From JAVJSD01 sp040219575 (GTDB taxonomy: Bacteria > Planctomycetota > Planctomycetia > Pirellulales > Pirellulaceae): a stretch of 64,000 bases of DNA. Both the position numbers and the translations under genes were made by a program. Positions within the stretch are counted from its first letter, which is position 1; every line of letters starts with the position of its first letter. The notes below the pieces were generated by a model, which saw nothing but the letters and a program-made list of their open reading frames with translations, was not told the origin of the DNA and made no database searches. Shown piece after piece: positions 37,615 to 47,314 of this stretch. The stretch is from assembly GCA_040219575.1 (NCBI GenBank), contig JAVJSD010000025.1, forward strand, positions 1 to 64,000. Direction: 5' to 3'.

Positions 37615-39033
37615 ATGACGCACACTCCCCATCGCCCCGCCACGCTCCGAGAACTGCGCGAGAGCGGCTGGCGGTCGAAACCGGTCAAACAGGAGATTCA
37701 CGACAACTTCATGGCCATGCTGGCGGCGGATGAAGAACTGTTTCCCGGCATCGTCGGCTATCAGGATACGGTGATTCCCGAGGTGAACCTGGCGCTGATC
37801 GCCGGCCACGACATGCTGTTTCTGGGCGAGAAGGGTCAGGCCAAGAGCCGATTGATGCGGTCGCTGCTCCGCTTCCTCGACGAGGTGGTTCCCTACATCG
37901 ACATCCCGACGGCCCCGTTTCACGACGACCCCTATCACCCCATCAGCCGCGTCTGCCGCGAATTCGTCGCCACGCACGACGAGGGGCAGGTGCCGATCGG
38001 CTGGTGGCCGCGCGAGGAGCGCTACGCCGAACGCCTGGCGCCCGGCACCAAATTCGCCGACATCATCGGCGAGATCGACCCGGGCAAGCTCGTCGGCGGC
38101 GTCAGCATGTCGGCCGAGGAGGCGCTGCACTTCGGCCTGATTCCCCGCATGCACCGCGGCGTGTTCGCCATCAACGAACTGCCGGAGCTCGATGAATTGG
38201 TGCAGGTCGGCCTGTTCAACATCCTCGAGGAGCGCGACGTGCAGATCCGCGGCTACCCCGTGCGGTTCGACATCGACGTGTTGATCCTGTTCTCGGCCAA
38301 CCCCGCCACGTACAACCGCAGCGGCAAGGTCATCCCGCAACTTAAGGACCGCATCGGCTCGGTGATTCACACGCACTACCCGCTGGAGCGCGATCTGGGC
38401 GTGCAGATCATGCAGCAAGAGGCGGGCGTCGACCTCGACGGCGAGTATCCCGTCTTCGTGCCGTATTTCATGCGCGAGATCATCGAGCAGATCACGGTGC
38501 AGGCCCGCAAGAGCAAGTACATCGATCAGCAGTCGGGCGTCAGCGCGCGGTTCAGCATCGCCAACTACCGCACGATGGTCGCCTCGGCCCGGCAGCGGAG
38601 CGTGGTGCTGGGCGAGAAGCCGGCCGTGCCGCGGATCAGCGACCTGGGACACCTGTACTCGTCGTCGCTGGGCAAGTTGGAGCTCGACCTGATGGGGAGC
38701 CACCAGATGTCGGAGCGGCAGGTGCTCGACGCGGTGATCGCCGAGGCGATTCGGGTGGTGTTTCAGGAGTACGTCGACGAGTACGGCCTGCACGAAATCG
38801 GCGAGATTTTCGGCAAGGGAGTGAAGATCGAAGTGGGCGACATGCTCCCCTCGTCCCGCTACGCCGATCGCCTGCAACGCGTGCCGCCCATCTGGGACAA
38901 GGCCTTCGAGGTGAACGCCGCCGAGGACGAGGCGGTGCGGGCCTCTTGCCTGGAGTTCGTCCTGGCCGGGCTCTATGCGCTGGAGCGCATTTCGCGGCTT
39001 CAGCAACGCGGCTCGATCACCTACGAGATGTGA
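37615..39033 (+). CDS. AAA+ ATPase, MoxR/magnesium-chelatase-like
   Basis: This 472-residue protein has a Walker A variant FLGEKGQAKSRLMRSLL (about residues 81-97), a Walker B-like FAINELPELDELVQVGL with acidic pair, and the sensor region VLILFSANPATYNRSGKVIP. The layout resembles MoxR and BchI/ChlI AAA+ proteins. Such ATPases usually have a VWA-domain gene as neighbour; here the next gene is a convergent penicillin acylase, so the partner must lie elsewhere. An upstream ATG at 37571 overlaps the -10 box and is rejected. Confidence 0.85.
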   Translation: MTHTPHRPATLRELRESGWRSKPVKQEIHDNFMAMLAADEELFPGIVGYQDTVIPEVNLALIAGHDMLFLGEKGQAKSRLMRSLLRFLDEVVPYIDIPTAPFHDDPYHPISRVCREFVATHDEGQVPIGWWPREERYAERLAPGTKFADIIGEIDPGKLVGGVSMSAEEALHFGLIPRMHRGVFAINELPELDELVQVGLFNILEERDVQIRGYPVRFDIDVLILFSANPATYNRSGKVIPQLKDRIGSVIHTHYPLERDLGVQIMQQEAGVDLDGEYPVFVPYFMREIIEQITVQARKSKYIDQQSGVSARFSIANYRTMVASARQRSVVLGEKPAVPRISDLGHLYSSSLGKLELDLMGSHQMSERQVLDAVIAEAIRVVFQEYVDEYGLHEIGEIFGKGVKIEVGDMLPSSRYADRLQRVPPIWDKAFEVNAAEDEAVRASCLEFVLAGLYALERISRLQQRGSITYEM

Positions 39034-41432
39034 TCCGACGCCGGGTGCTGCGGCGCGTCAGCCGCGTCGGCTTGGATGGCGTCCTGCGGAGCATCCGTCG
39101 CGGCGGCGGGTTTCGCCTCGGCCAGGTTGCTCGTGTCCGCGCCGCTTGCGTCGTCGCCGTTTGTTTCCGCCAGGCCAGCAAGCACTTTGTACTCGCCGGC
39201 GAACCACGGCGCGACGTCGATGTTGTAATACCGTGAGAAGCGATTCTCGCTGGGACCGCCGGGCAGATTGGTGTGGACCGCGTCGGTGCTCAGGTCGGTC
39301 ACGAAGTGGTACGAAGGCGCGAACGACGATTCCCGCTTGGCTGTCTGCATCACATGGCCTTGGAACACGGTGGCGTGGCAGCCGGGCATCGGATAGCGCC
39401 GGCTGTTGAAACCCAGGATGCGGCCGACCTGGTGATTGCCGAAGAAACGGTCGGTGAAGTGAAAGTTGTTGATCTCCGACCAGGGAGGAATGTCATCGAG
39501 CGAGATCCGTTCCGCGGCGCGTTGAATCACCGCACTTTTGCTGCGGCCATGCAGCCAATGGGCGCCGTCGTGGAGGACCGCCCGATCGATCGCCGCCAGC
39601 ACCATCGCCGAGAAGCCGGCCCGGGAGACGAGGTACAGAATCCGCCGAAAGCCGATCCCCTTCTCGTGACCGAACAACTCGGCCAGCAAGTTGCGGTACA
39701 GCCGCTGGAAGAGGGTCGCCTCGCGGCTGTCGATTTCGTAGCGCAGATCCCAGGCCGTCAATCGCTCCTTGATTTCGCCATCGGGAAGGAGCGGCAGGAT
39801 GACTCCCAGCAGGTCGCGGGCCTGCACGCTCAGCAAGTCGTACTGCATGTCGCACATCGCCTCGACCGTGGCGGCGGGCGACTCCGCCAGCCGCTCGCGT
39901 ATCCGCCGCACGCGGTAATCTGGAAGCGTCTGCGTCACCAGCAGCGGGCCGTCCGCCGCGTTGATTTCCTCGTTGGCCGTGGCGAGATAGCCTTCCGTCG
40001 GATCGTAGACGCGCGGCAAGAGCTTCTTCGAGACCCAACCGCGCCAGTGATTTTTTTCGTCCCAGGCGGGAATCGGCGTGAGCCCGTTGTAGCCGCCGCC
40101 GCGGAGGGGAAAACGTCCGCACGCCTGCATGCCGATATGCCCCTCGCGGTCGGCCATTACCCAGCACAGCGTGGGCTGCGTGCATTCACGAACGACGTCC
40201 ATCGCCTCGGCGGCGCTGTCGGAGTGAATCACGTCGAGCCACGTGCCGATGGCGCGTCCCGCGCCGGCGTGCGTCCCGGTCCAGGCCAGTGAGAGGTGAT
40301 AGCCGAAACCTCGCTCCTCGGGATCGCTCTCCAGCGTGCCTTGTGGATTCTCGTAGATCCGCAGCACTTCGCCCTCGCCGCCCTTGCGGCCGATGACTTC
40401 CTCGCGCGCCTCGAAGTCGCGCCAATGGTCGCCCCGGCGATACTGCCAGCCCGTCTCGCCGCCGCGTCGGCAGTCCTCGATGAAATAATCGACCGTGTCG
40501 CCCTTCATGTACGTGACGCCCCAGGCGAGTTTGTTCGTGCGGGCGACGGCCAACAGCGGGCAGCCGGGCAGCGACGCGCCCATTGCGTAACGGTCGCCCC
40601 ATCGCAGCACCACCTCGTACCAGATGGCGGGTAGGCGGTTGACCTCCAGATGCGGATCGGCCGCCAGCAGCGCCCCGCCGCTCTGGCTGCGCGCGGGCGA
40701 CACCGCCCAGGCGTTGCTGCCGGCCAGGCGCGGCAGGTCGATCAGCAGTTCGAGCGCCTCGTCGGAGAGTTGATTCGAGATCCGCACCTGCCGCAACAGA
40801 TCGAAGTCGACGTCGTCCAACCGCGGCGCGAACAATTCCCGCAGTCCCTGCTCGCTCACACCAGCGTGAATCAGGTCCAACAGCAGGCGCTCGTTCTGCA
40901 TCTGGCTGACCGCCAGTCCGCCGAAGGCCAGCAGTTGCCCGACGAGCATCACGGCGGCGGGATCCCAGGAGGTTTGCGAGTAGCCGGTGGCCCACATGGC
41001 GAGGGTGCGGCCGACGGCGGCCAGGCCGTCGTTCACGCCGTCGCAGTACGACTCGAGCTGATCCGAAACCGCCACCGGCAGTCCGGTCGCCTCGATGTCG
41101 AGATGGCGGTTCAGCGCGATGCGGCGGAAGAAGCGGTCGGTCTCGACGAGCTCCGGGCTGTCGGCGATCTCCTCGGCGGCGCGGCCGCTGGCGACGCTCC
41201 GGGCGAACAACAACTGCGTCCCCCGATCGATCGCGTGCAGGTAGCCCAAGCCGTACACCGCGTCGAGCCACGACGCCGCCTCGAGGTGCGGCACGCCGTG
41301 CCGGTCTCGGGCCGCGGTGATGGGGCGCCGGGCGGTGGTGAGGGCGATCGGTTTCACGAGAAAAGGGCGTCCGCGGCGGCGCTGCAAAAAGGGCGACGCC
41401 GCCAGGAATCGGTTGGAAATCTGGTACTTCAA
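39021..41432 (-). CDS. Penicillin acylase family (Ntn hydrolase)
   Basis: This about 803-residue protein matches the penicillin/acylhomoserine-lactone acylase family. RDRHGVPHLEA opens the alpha part; the beta part begins at GSNAWAVSPARS, whose Ser is the N-terminal nucleophile exposed after self-cleavage (about residue 240). Further family segments are AADPHLEVNRLP and the Asn-containing SEINNFHF. No clear export signal is seen, unusual because many relatives are periplasmic. The start is uncertain: TTG at 41432 or GTG at 41357, the latter just before the conserved part. Its 3' end overlaps the convergent ATPase gene by 13 bp. The amide substrate is unknown. Confidence 0.85.
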   Translation of the reverse strand: MKYQISNRFLAASPFLQRRRGRPFLVKPIALTTARRPITAARDRHGVPHLEAASWLDAVYGLGYLHAIDRGTQLLFARSVASGRAAEEIADSPELVETDRFFRRIALNRHLDIEATGLPVAVSDQLESYCDGVNDGLAAVGRTLAMWATGYSQTSWDPAAVMLVGQLLAFGGLAVSQMQNERLLLDLIHAGVSEQGLRELFAPRLDDVDFDLLRQVRISNQLSDEALELLIDLPRLAGSNAWAVSPARSQSGGALLAADPHLEVNRLPAIWYEVVLRWGDRYAMGASLPGCPLLAVARTNKLAWGVTYMKGDTVDYFIEDCRRGGETGWQYRRGDHWRDFEAREEVIGRKGGEGEVLRIYENPQGTLESDPEERGFGYHLSLAWTGTHAGAGRAIGTWLDVIHSDSAAEAMDVVRECTQPTLCWVMADREGHIGMQACGRFPLRGGGYNGLTPIPAWDEKNHWRGWVSKKLLPRVYDPTEGYLATANEEINAADGPLLVTQTLPDYRVRRIRERLAESPAATVEAMCDMQYDLLSVQARDLLGVILPLLPDGEIKERLTAWDLRYEIDSREATLFQRLYRNLLAELFGHEKGIGFRRILYLVSRAGFSAMVLAAIDRAVLHDGAHWLHGRSKSAVIQRAAERISLDDIPPWSEINNFHFTDRFFGNHQVGRILGFNSRRYPMPGCHATVFQGHVMQTAKRESSFAPSYHFVTDLSTDAVHTNLPGGPSENRFSRYYNIDVAPWFAGEYKVLAGLAETNGDDASGADTSNLAEAKPAAATDAPQDAIQADAADAPQHPASDHIS

Positions 41433-41551
41433 TCATAGCACGGAGGACCAGAATCCTTCGGCAAGCGCCTCGTTCGCCGGGCGAATCCGCCGGTCTTCGC
41501 CGGTCGACAGTCGGGTTAGGGAAGGCGCATGCCGATCGAGTAGAATGGACC

Positions 41552-41576
41552 GGGGCAGGGGAGGGCGGGGCAGGGG
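41552..41576 (+). repeat. G-rich motif (G-quadruplex-like) in the sulfatase leader
   Basis: GGGGCAGGGGAGGGCGGGGC plus a further AGGGG gives five G-runs separated by loops of one or two bases. It lies just after a TAGAAT -10-like box (41541-41546) and about 68 bp before the sulfatase start. Related motifs occur at 53483, 53525, 58321 and 63066. Confidence 0.6.
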
Positions 41577-41643
41577 ACGAAAGTCGATACGACCGACATC
41601 CTCGTCCATCGATATTCCGACAACGACGAACCGAAAAGCCGAC

Positions 41644-43146
41644 ATGCTCACATGGTCGAAGACGAAACGACGACGAACGACCGCGGCCTTGTTGCTATTG
41701 GCGGTGGCGGCCGTCTACCACGTCTCCCCGGCGGCAGGTGAAACGGCTCTCGACGCACAACCCCACCGCAATGTGCTGCTGATCCTGGCCGACGATCTGC
41801 GGCCCGCCTTGGGTTGCTATGGCCATCCGATCGTGAAGAGCCCCAACATCGATCGGTTGGCGGCCAGCGGGACGATCTTCACGCACGCCTACTGCCAACT
41901 CCCCTCATGCTGCCCCTCGCGCACGTCGTTGCTAACCGGCCTGCGGCCCGAAAGCACGCACGTGCTCTCCAACGGCGACGCCCATTTCCGCGAGCATCTG
42001 CCGGAGGTGGTCACACTGCCGCAACGGTTCAAGTCGCAAGGGGCGTGGTGCATGGAACTGGGCAAGGTGTTTCATCGCCGCGATCCACGCTCCTGGAGCG
42101 AGCCAAAGTGGATTCCCGAGCCGCCGCTGGCGTATCCGATTTATCGCACGCCGCCGAACATCGAAAGGCAACGCCAGGCGCGCGTCACGCCCAAGCCCGA
42201 CGACTGGTGGGGTTATTCGAAATGGATCAAGGCCGACTCGTGGGAGGCGCCGGACGTGGCGGACGATGCGCTTTTCGATGGGCTACTGGCCGGCAAGGCG
42301 GTCGAACTGCTTGCCCAGCACAAGGACGAGCGGTTCTTCCTGGCGGTCGGATTTTTTCGGCCGCACCTGCCGTTCATCGCGCCAAAGAAGTACTTCGACC
42401 TTTATCCGCAGGAATCGATCACGCTGCCGGAGAACGATGCGCCGCCGAAGGACGCGCCGACGTTCGCCGCGCACAATTCGCCCGAGTCGCGCAGCTACGA
42501 CGACATTCCCCGCGGCGGCGCGATCGCAAAGCAGAAGCAGCGCCAGCTACTGCGGGCCTACTACGCATCGGTGAGCTACGTCGACGCCCAAATCGGCCGC
42601 GTGCTCGACGCGCTCGAGGACAACGGCTTGGCGGAGAACACCGTCGTCGTGCTGGTCAGCGACCACGGCTACCACTTCGGCGAGCACGGCATGTGGAACA
42701 AGCTGACGAACTTCGAAGAGGCGACGCGTGCGACGTTGATCGTTCGCGCGCCGGGCCATAAGCCCGGAAGGTCGCCGCGACTTGTGGAACTGGTCGACCT
42801 CTATCCGACGCTGTGCGCATTGTGCGACGTGCCCCCGTCCGCCGACCTGGAAGGGACGAGTTTCGCGCCACTGCTCGACGCGCCCGATCGCCCTTGGAAA
42901 ACCGCCGCCTTCAGCCAGGCGAATCCCCGCGGCGTGATGGGCTATTCCCTGCGCACCGAGCGCTATCGCTACGTCGCCTGGCGCAAAAACGGCGAAGTCG
43001 TCGCCGAAGAGCTTTACGATCACCGGCGCGACACGGGCGAAAACGTGAACTTGGCGGAGTCGTCGGAGAAGCAAGTCGTGCTTGAGCAGTTGCGAGGCCA
43101 GTTGACCGCAGGCTGGCGGGCCGACATGCAAAATACAATCGAGTGA
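41644..43146 (+). CDS. Sulfatase, iduronate-2-sulfatase-like
   Basis: This 500-residue exported enzyme has a signal peptide (hydrophobic about 13-30), the metal site LLILADDLRPALGCYG, and the formylglycine motif C89-C-P-S-R93 in LPSCCPSRTSLLTG, where Cys89 would be oxidised. The later SDHGYHFGEHGMWNK gives more metal and substrate residues. Length and the AYYASVSYVDAQIGRVLDAL segment match iduronate-2-sulfatase-type enzymes. These remove sulfate esters from sulfated polysaccharides and are very numerous in marine planctomycetes. No maturase is encoded in the window. Confidence 0.9.
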   Translation: MLTWSKTKRRRTTAALLLLAVAAVYHVSPAAGETALDAQPHRNVLLILADDLRPALGCYGHPIVKSPNIDRLAASGTIFTHAYCQLPSCCPSRTSLLTGLRPESTHVLSNGDAHFREHLPEVVTLPQRFKSQGAWCMELGKVFHRRDPRSWSEPKWIPEPPLAYPIYRTPPNIERQRQARVTPKPDDWWGYSKWIKADSWEAPDVADDALFDGLLAGKAVELLAQHKDERFFLAVGFFRPHLPFIAPKKYFDLYPQESITLPENDAPPKDAPTFAAHNSPESRSYDDIPRGGAIAKQKQRQLLRAYYASVSYVDAQIGRVLDALEDNGLAENTVVVLVSDHGYHFGEHGMWNKLTNFEEATRATLIVRAPGHKPGRSPRLVELVDLYPTLCALCDVPPSADLEGTSFAPLLDAPDRPWKTAAFSQANPRGVMGYSLRTERYRYVAWRKNGEVVAEELYDHRRDTGENVNLAESSEKQVVLEQLRGQLTAGWRADMQNTIE

Positions 43147-43512
43147 TACTACCGAGAGCACAGAGACCACAGAGATTGTAGAGATTGTCATGTATGGAGC
43201 GTTTCGTTGAATCCACACGTTTGAGAAATACGCTATCAGTTTCGAGCGTGTTGCTGCGTCGACTGGAACTCTCCCTTGCTGGCGCTACGGGCTCGGGGAC
43301 GGATGTGGCGAGCCCGTAGCGCAAGCAAGGGATTCCCTGAGTCCGAATTTGAAAACGCAGACCGAGCGACTTCAAGGCCTCCTGCGGTGTCACTCTACCA
43401 GCGGTGTTCTTCGTCTCTGTGTTCCCTGTGACCTCTGTGGTACAACCATTCCCACCTTCGATTGTCGTCGACGAATTGAGCTGATTGACGGCAGCATTCA
43501 AGGATTTTCATC
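43147..43512. other. Intergenic region with a hairpin and simple repeats
   Basis: The centre holds a strong inverted repeat at 43272-43332. To its left (43150-43185) and right (43405-43445) are ACAGAG/CTCTGTG-rich stretches of opposite sense, so the whole spacer is roughly symmetric. No gene is seen. Confidence 0.55.
43272..43332. repeat. Inverted repeat, 23-24-bp arms
   Basis: Arms at 43272-43294 and 43309-43332 (TCCCTTGCTGGCGCTACGGG and its near reverse complement) are separated by about 14 bases. It would form a very stable hairpin after the sulfatase gene. Confidence 0.75.
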
Positions 43513-44703
43513 ATGCGATATTTGATCGTCTGCGGCGTTGTCTTCACCTTGGTGATTTCGGTCGCAGCGGCCGCGGAGGTCGATTCGGTGGCGGCGTGGG
43601 AGAAGGGCGTGCGCACCCGCGCCGTGCTCGGCGACGCCGAGTGCCACAGCATCCATACGTACTTCAACACCTGCCCCGAAAGCCCCGACGGCCGCTGGGT
43701 GCTGTTGTATCGCTCGACAGCGCCCCAGGGACATGGGGGACAGGTCTGCATCGTCGAGCGCGAGACGGGCAAGGTTCGCGTGCTGGCCGACGGCGTCGTC
43801 ACCGAAGACGCGCATCGGGCCGCCTGCCAACAGTGGGTTCAAGACGGACGCACCGTGGTGTTTCACGACCTGCGCGACGGGCGTTGGGTGGTCGCGGCGG
43901 TGGATGTCGCCACGGGCGACGAGCGCGTCATCGCCCGAGATCGGCAGTTGTCGTGGGGACAACCGCACAGCGACGTCGTGCCGGTCTACGGTCCGCACTG
44001 GGATCCGAAGGCGAGCCGCGATCTGGAACTCGTCAACGTCGCCACCGGCGAGGCGCGAACCGTGCTGACCGCGGCCGAGGTCCGCGACGAGTACGCCGAT
44101 TGGATGCAGCGGACGTTCGGCGACCGGCCGGTTTCGATCTTCTTCCCGATCCTCAGCCCGGACCAGAAGCGTGTGCTGCTGAAGTTGGCCGCGCCGGCCG
44201 GGGGCGACTTTCGCAGCAAACAGGCCAGCGACCGCTACGGCCTGGTGGCGTACGACCTGGCGGAGAAGCGGTTCCTGTACATGAGCCCGCGGTGGGGGCA
44301 TCCGGCCTGGCATCCCTCGTCGCGGCAGATTGTCAACACCGCCAATCGCGGCGTGTCGCTAGTCGATCTGGCGACCGGCCGCGCGAAGCGAAACCTGGAC
44401 CTGCCGCCCTATCCCGGCAGTCATCCCTCGTCGTCCCCTTCCGGCACGCTGTTCGTCACCGACATCCGCTTCCCGGGCGATGTGAGCCAGCAGGCACGCG
44501 AGCTGTGGGGCGTGGCGGTCGGCAATCACGCCACCGGCGAGCACACGTTCGTCGACCGTTTCGAGAACGGCGAGGGAGCGACGTCGTGGCGGCGTTCGCA
44601 TCCGCATCCCGTCTTCAGTCACGACGGCCGGCGGATCTACTACAACGTCAGCGCCGGCCCCTGGACGCGGCTGTACGTCGCCGAGTGCGGGGTTCACCAG
44701 TAG
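43513..44703 (+). CDS. Secreted beta-propeller protein (oligogalacturonate lyase/TolB-like)
   Basis: This 396-residue protein has a short signal peptide ending near AAAAE and repeated blade-like motifs with SPDGRWV, SPDQKRVLL and SHDGRRIYY at regular spacing, as in TolB/WD40-like propellers. His residues in HPAWHPSS and SHPHPVFSH resemble the metal site region of oligogalacturonate lyase-type propellers. A role in polysaccharide breakdown next to a sulfatase is plausible but inferred. Confidence 0.65.
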   Translation: MRYLIVCGVVFTLVISVAAAAEVDSVAAWEKGVRTRAVLGDAECHSIHTYFNTCPESPDGRWVLLYRSTAPQGHGGQVCIVERETGKVRVLADGVVTEDAHRAACQQWVQDGRTVVFHDLRDGRWVVAAVDVATGDERVIARDRQLSWGQPHSDVVPVYGPHWDPKASRDLELVNVATGEARTVLTAAEVRDEYADWMQRTFGDRPVSIFFPILSPDQKRVLLKLAAPAGGDFRSKQASDRYGLVAYDLAEKRFLYMSPRWGHPAWHPSSRQIVNTANRGVSLVDLATGRAKRNLDLPPYPGSHPSSSPSGTLFVTDIRFPGDVSQQARELWGVAVGNHATGEHTFVDRFENGEGATSWRRSHPHPVFSHDGRRIYYNVSAGPWTRLYVAECGVHQ

Positions 44704-44802
44704 TTTGGACAAAGCGCAGTCACAATCAGAAGTCTCTGCAATTCAATCTGCGACCATCTGCGTCCATCTGCGGACCGTCCTTCTCGCGTCAGAGACACCA
44801 TC

Positions 44803-46080
44803 ATGGAAGTTTTCGACGAGGCGACCCTCAACAAGCGGCGGCGCCGCGCGGCGGCGGCGTTCGGCGAGAATTCGCCGCTGATCGTCGTCGGCGCGGGCGA
44901 AGCGATCTCCATTCCGGGCGGACTCGATCAGACGTTTCCTTATCGCCCGCATCCCGACTACTACTGGCTGACGGGACTCCTTCGCTCCGGCGGCGTGATG
45001 GCGTTTGACGCCGACAGCGGCTGGACGCATTTCGTCCGCCCGGTCAGCGCTGCGGAGCGACTGTGGGAGGCCGACGTCCCCTCGCCGCAAGGCGTCGACA
45101 TCGCGCAGTTGGATGCCTGGCTTGCGGAGCGGGCCGGTCGCCCGATCGCCGCGCTGGGCTCGCCGATCGCGAACGTCACGGCCGACGCCGACGCCACGCG
45201 AGAGACGCAGCAGCGGTTCGACTCAGCTCGACGCGTGAAGGACGCAGCCGAGTTGGATCTCCTGGCCCGCGCCGTGAGCGCGACGGAGGCGGGGTTCCTG
45301 GCCGCGCGACAGGCGATCGCTCCCGGGCGCACGGAACGCGAGATTCAGATCGAATTGGAAGCCGAGATGTTCCGCCACGGGGCGGAGACGACGGGCTACG
45401 CCACGATCGTCGGCGCCGGCGCGCGGGCGGCGGTGTTGCACTCCCAACCGGGGGCGACCGTGGTTCAGCCCGACGACGTGGTGCTGGTCGACGCGGGGGG
45501 AGCGATCCAAGGCTACACCGCCGACGTCACGCGGACCTTTGCGGCGGGTGAGCGGTTCACCCCCGAGCAGCAGGCCCTGTACGATGTCGTGCTTGCCGCG
45601 CAGGTCGCCGCCATCCATCGCTGCCGGCACGAGATGGAGTGGCACGAGGTGCATCGCACGGCGGCCGCGGAACTGGCCGACGGCTTGCGACGCCTGGGCA
45701 TTCTCAAAACGTCGATCGACGAAGCGCTCGACAGCGAATCGATCGCGCTCTTCTTGCCGCATGGCATCGGCCACATGGTGGGACTCGGCGTCCGCGACGT
45801 CGGCGGCACGGCGCCCGGGCGCGAGCCGGGCCGCAAGTGCTGCGGCGCCGTGGTGCGGGTCGACCTGCCGATCCAACGGGGCTACTTGATGACCGTCGAA
45901 CCCGGCATCTATTTTCCGCCCGCCATCCTCGACGACCCGCAGCGTCGCGCGCAGTTCGGCCGCGCCGTCGACTGGGACGAACTCGCCCGCTGGCGCCCGA
46001 TCGGCGGCATCCGCATCGAAGACAACGTGCTGGTCACCGACGCGGCACCCAAGGTCATTACCGACGAGATCCCCAAATAG
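44803..46080 (+). CDS. pepP: Xaa-Pro aminopeptidase (M24B)
   Basis: This 425-residue cytosolic enzyme has the aminopeptidase P N-terminal domain (FPYRPHPDYYWLTGL) and the pita-bread metallopeptidase domain. The five metal ligands are visible: Asp in VLVDAGG, Asp in ADVTRTF, His in LPHGIGHMVGLGV, Glu in TVEPGIYF and Glu in GIRIEDNVLV. It removes an N-terminal residue preceding proline and needs two Mn or similar ions. The ATG at 44803 starts the family match. No operon partner is apparent. Confidence 0.92.
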   Translation: MEVFDEATLNKRRRRAAAAFGENSPLIVVGAGEAISIPGGLDQTFPYRPHPDYYWLTGLLRSGGVMAFDADSGWTHFVRPVSAAERLWEADVPSPQGVDIAQLDAWLAERAGRPIAALGSPIANVTADADATRETQQRFDSARRVKDAAELDLLARAVSATEAGFLAARQAIAPGRTEREIQIELEAEMFRHGAETTGYATIVGAGARAAVLHSQPGATVVQPDDVVLVDAGGAIQGYTADVTRTFAAGERFTPEQQALYDVVLAAQVAAIHRCRHEMEWHEVHRTAAAELADGLRRLGILKTSIDEALDSESIALFLPHGIGHMVGLGVRDVGGTAPGREPGRKCCGAVVRVDLPIQRGYLMTVEPGIYFPPAILDDPQRRAQFGRAVDWDELARWRPIGGIRIEDNVLVTDAAPKVITDEIPK

Positions 46081-46133
46081 TCGCCGCGTCGCAACCTCAA
46101 ATCCTGCGCCGCGATCTCAGGCAGGCGTGGAAT

Positions 46134-47123
46134 CTACTGCGCCAGCGTCTCCACCAGGTCGAGCAGGTGCTTGGGGATCACCTTCTTGACGGCGATGGTT
46201 TCGGTCAGCGGCGTGAAGGCCACGCGGCCGTTGTTCATGCCGGCCATCACCAGGTTCAAGCCGTCGTTGAGGGCGTTCACGGCGCCGCGTCCGAGCATCC
46301 CGGCGATGATGCGGTCTTGCGACAGCGGCGCGCCGCCGCGCTGCAGGTGCCCCAGGATGACGACGCGCGTCGAAAACGGACACTGGCTTAGCTTGAGTTG
46401 TTCGTTGAGCACTTGCGCGCCGCCCCGTTCGTCCCCCTCGGCCACGATCATCATGATCGACGCCTTGCCGCGAGCCTTGAGTTGCTTGAGGTCGTAAACG
46501 ATGCGGTCAATATCGGTAGGCGTCTCGGGGATGCAGGCGATCTCGGCGGCCGAGGCGAGCGCCGTATAGACCGCGATGTAGCCGCTGTGGCGGCCCATCA
46601 CCTCGATCAGGAACATCCGCTCGTGGCTTTCCGCGGTGTCGCGAATCTTGTCGACCGCCTCGACCGCCGTTTGCACGGCCGTCCAGAAGCCGATCGTGTA
46701 GTCGGTGCCCGACAGATCGTTGTCGATCGTACCGGGACAGCCGACGATCTGCCCGTCCCAGTGCCTGGCGAGCGCCAGGGCGCCGCTGAACGTGCCGTCG
46801 CCGCCGATGGGAACCAGGGCGTCGATGCCGTGCTTGCGGAGCACGTCCGCCGCCTTCTTTTGTCCCTCTTCCGTCCGAAACTCTTCGCTGCGGCTGCTGC
46901 GCAGGAAGGCGCCGCCGCGCTCCGACCAGCCGCTCACGCTGCGCGAGGTCATGTGCGGCCGGCCGTCTTCCGCGACGAAGAATTCCTCATGGAGCAGACC
47001 GTGGTAACCGCGGTAGATGCCCACCACGTCGTGACCGAGTTGCGACGCCGTGCGCACCACCGCCCGCACGCAGGCGTTCATCCCGGGCGCGTCGCCCCCG
47101 CTGCAAAACACGCCGATCCTCAT
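46134..47123 (-). CDS. pfkA: ATP-dependent 6-phosphofructokinase
   Basis: This 329-residue protein is a classical PfkA: CSGGDAPGMNACVRAVVR at the start, ATP-type loop GGDGTFSG and catalytic TIDNDLSGTD. The length fits the bacterial ATP enzyme (about 320). It phosphorylates fructose 6-phosphate in glycolysis. The ATG at 47123 has AGGGA upstream; the open frame runs to 47282 but those residues are not conserved. A second PFK-like protein lies at 28008-29219. Confidence 0.92.
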   Translation of the reverse strand: MRIGVFCSGGDAPGMNACVRAVVRTASQLGHDVVGIYRGYHGLLHEEFFVAEDGRPHMTSRSVSGWSERGGAFLRSSRSEEFRTEEGQKKAADVLRKHGIDALVPIGGDGTFSGALALARHWDGQIVGCPGTIDNDLSGTDYTIGFWTAVQTAVEAVDKIRDTAESHERMFLIEVMGRHSGYIAVYTALASAAEIACIPETPTDIDRIVYDLKQLKARGKASIMMIVAEGDERGGAQVLNEQLKLSQCPFSTRVVILGHLQRGGAPLSQDRIIAGMLGRGAVNALNDGLNLVMAGMNNGRVAFTPLTETIAVKKVIPKHLLDLVETLAQ

Positions 47124-47314
47124 GGCCGATTCCCTTGCTCCAGGTTGCCGTGGGGTTGATTCGTACGCCGACGCGCAAACGGATCGTTTAACGGCAAGCC
47201 GCAGGCGACGGCGTACGCACGACGCTGCATCAGCCACTACGGTCGGGCTAACGGCCCGCCGGCGTATCCGGTTCGCCGTCAAACGAAGATTGCGTAGTCC
47301 ATAGCCGAATCGAT

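Noticed and set aside
43150..43445. Possible insertion sequence ends around the hairpin
   Set aside because: No transposase frame lies between the symmetric stretches and no target duplication is evident.
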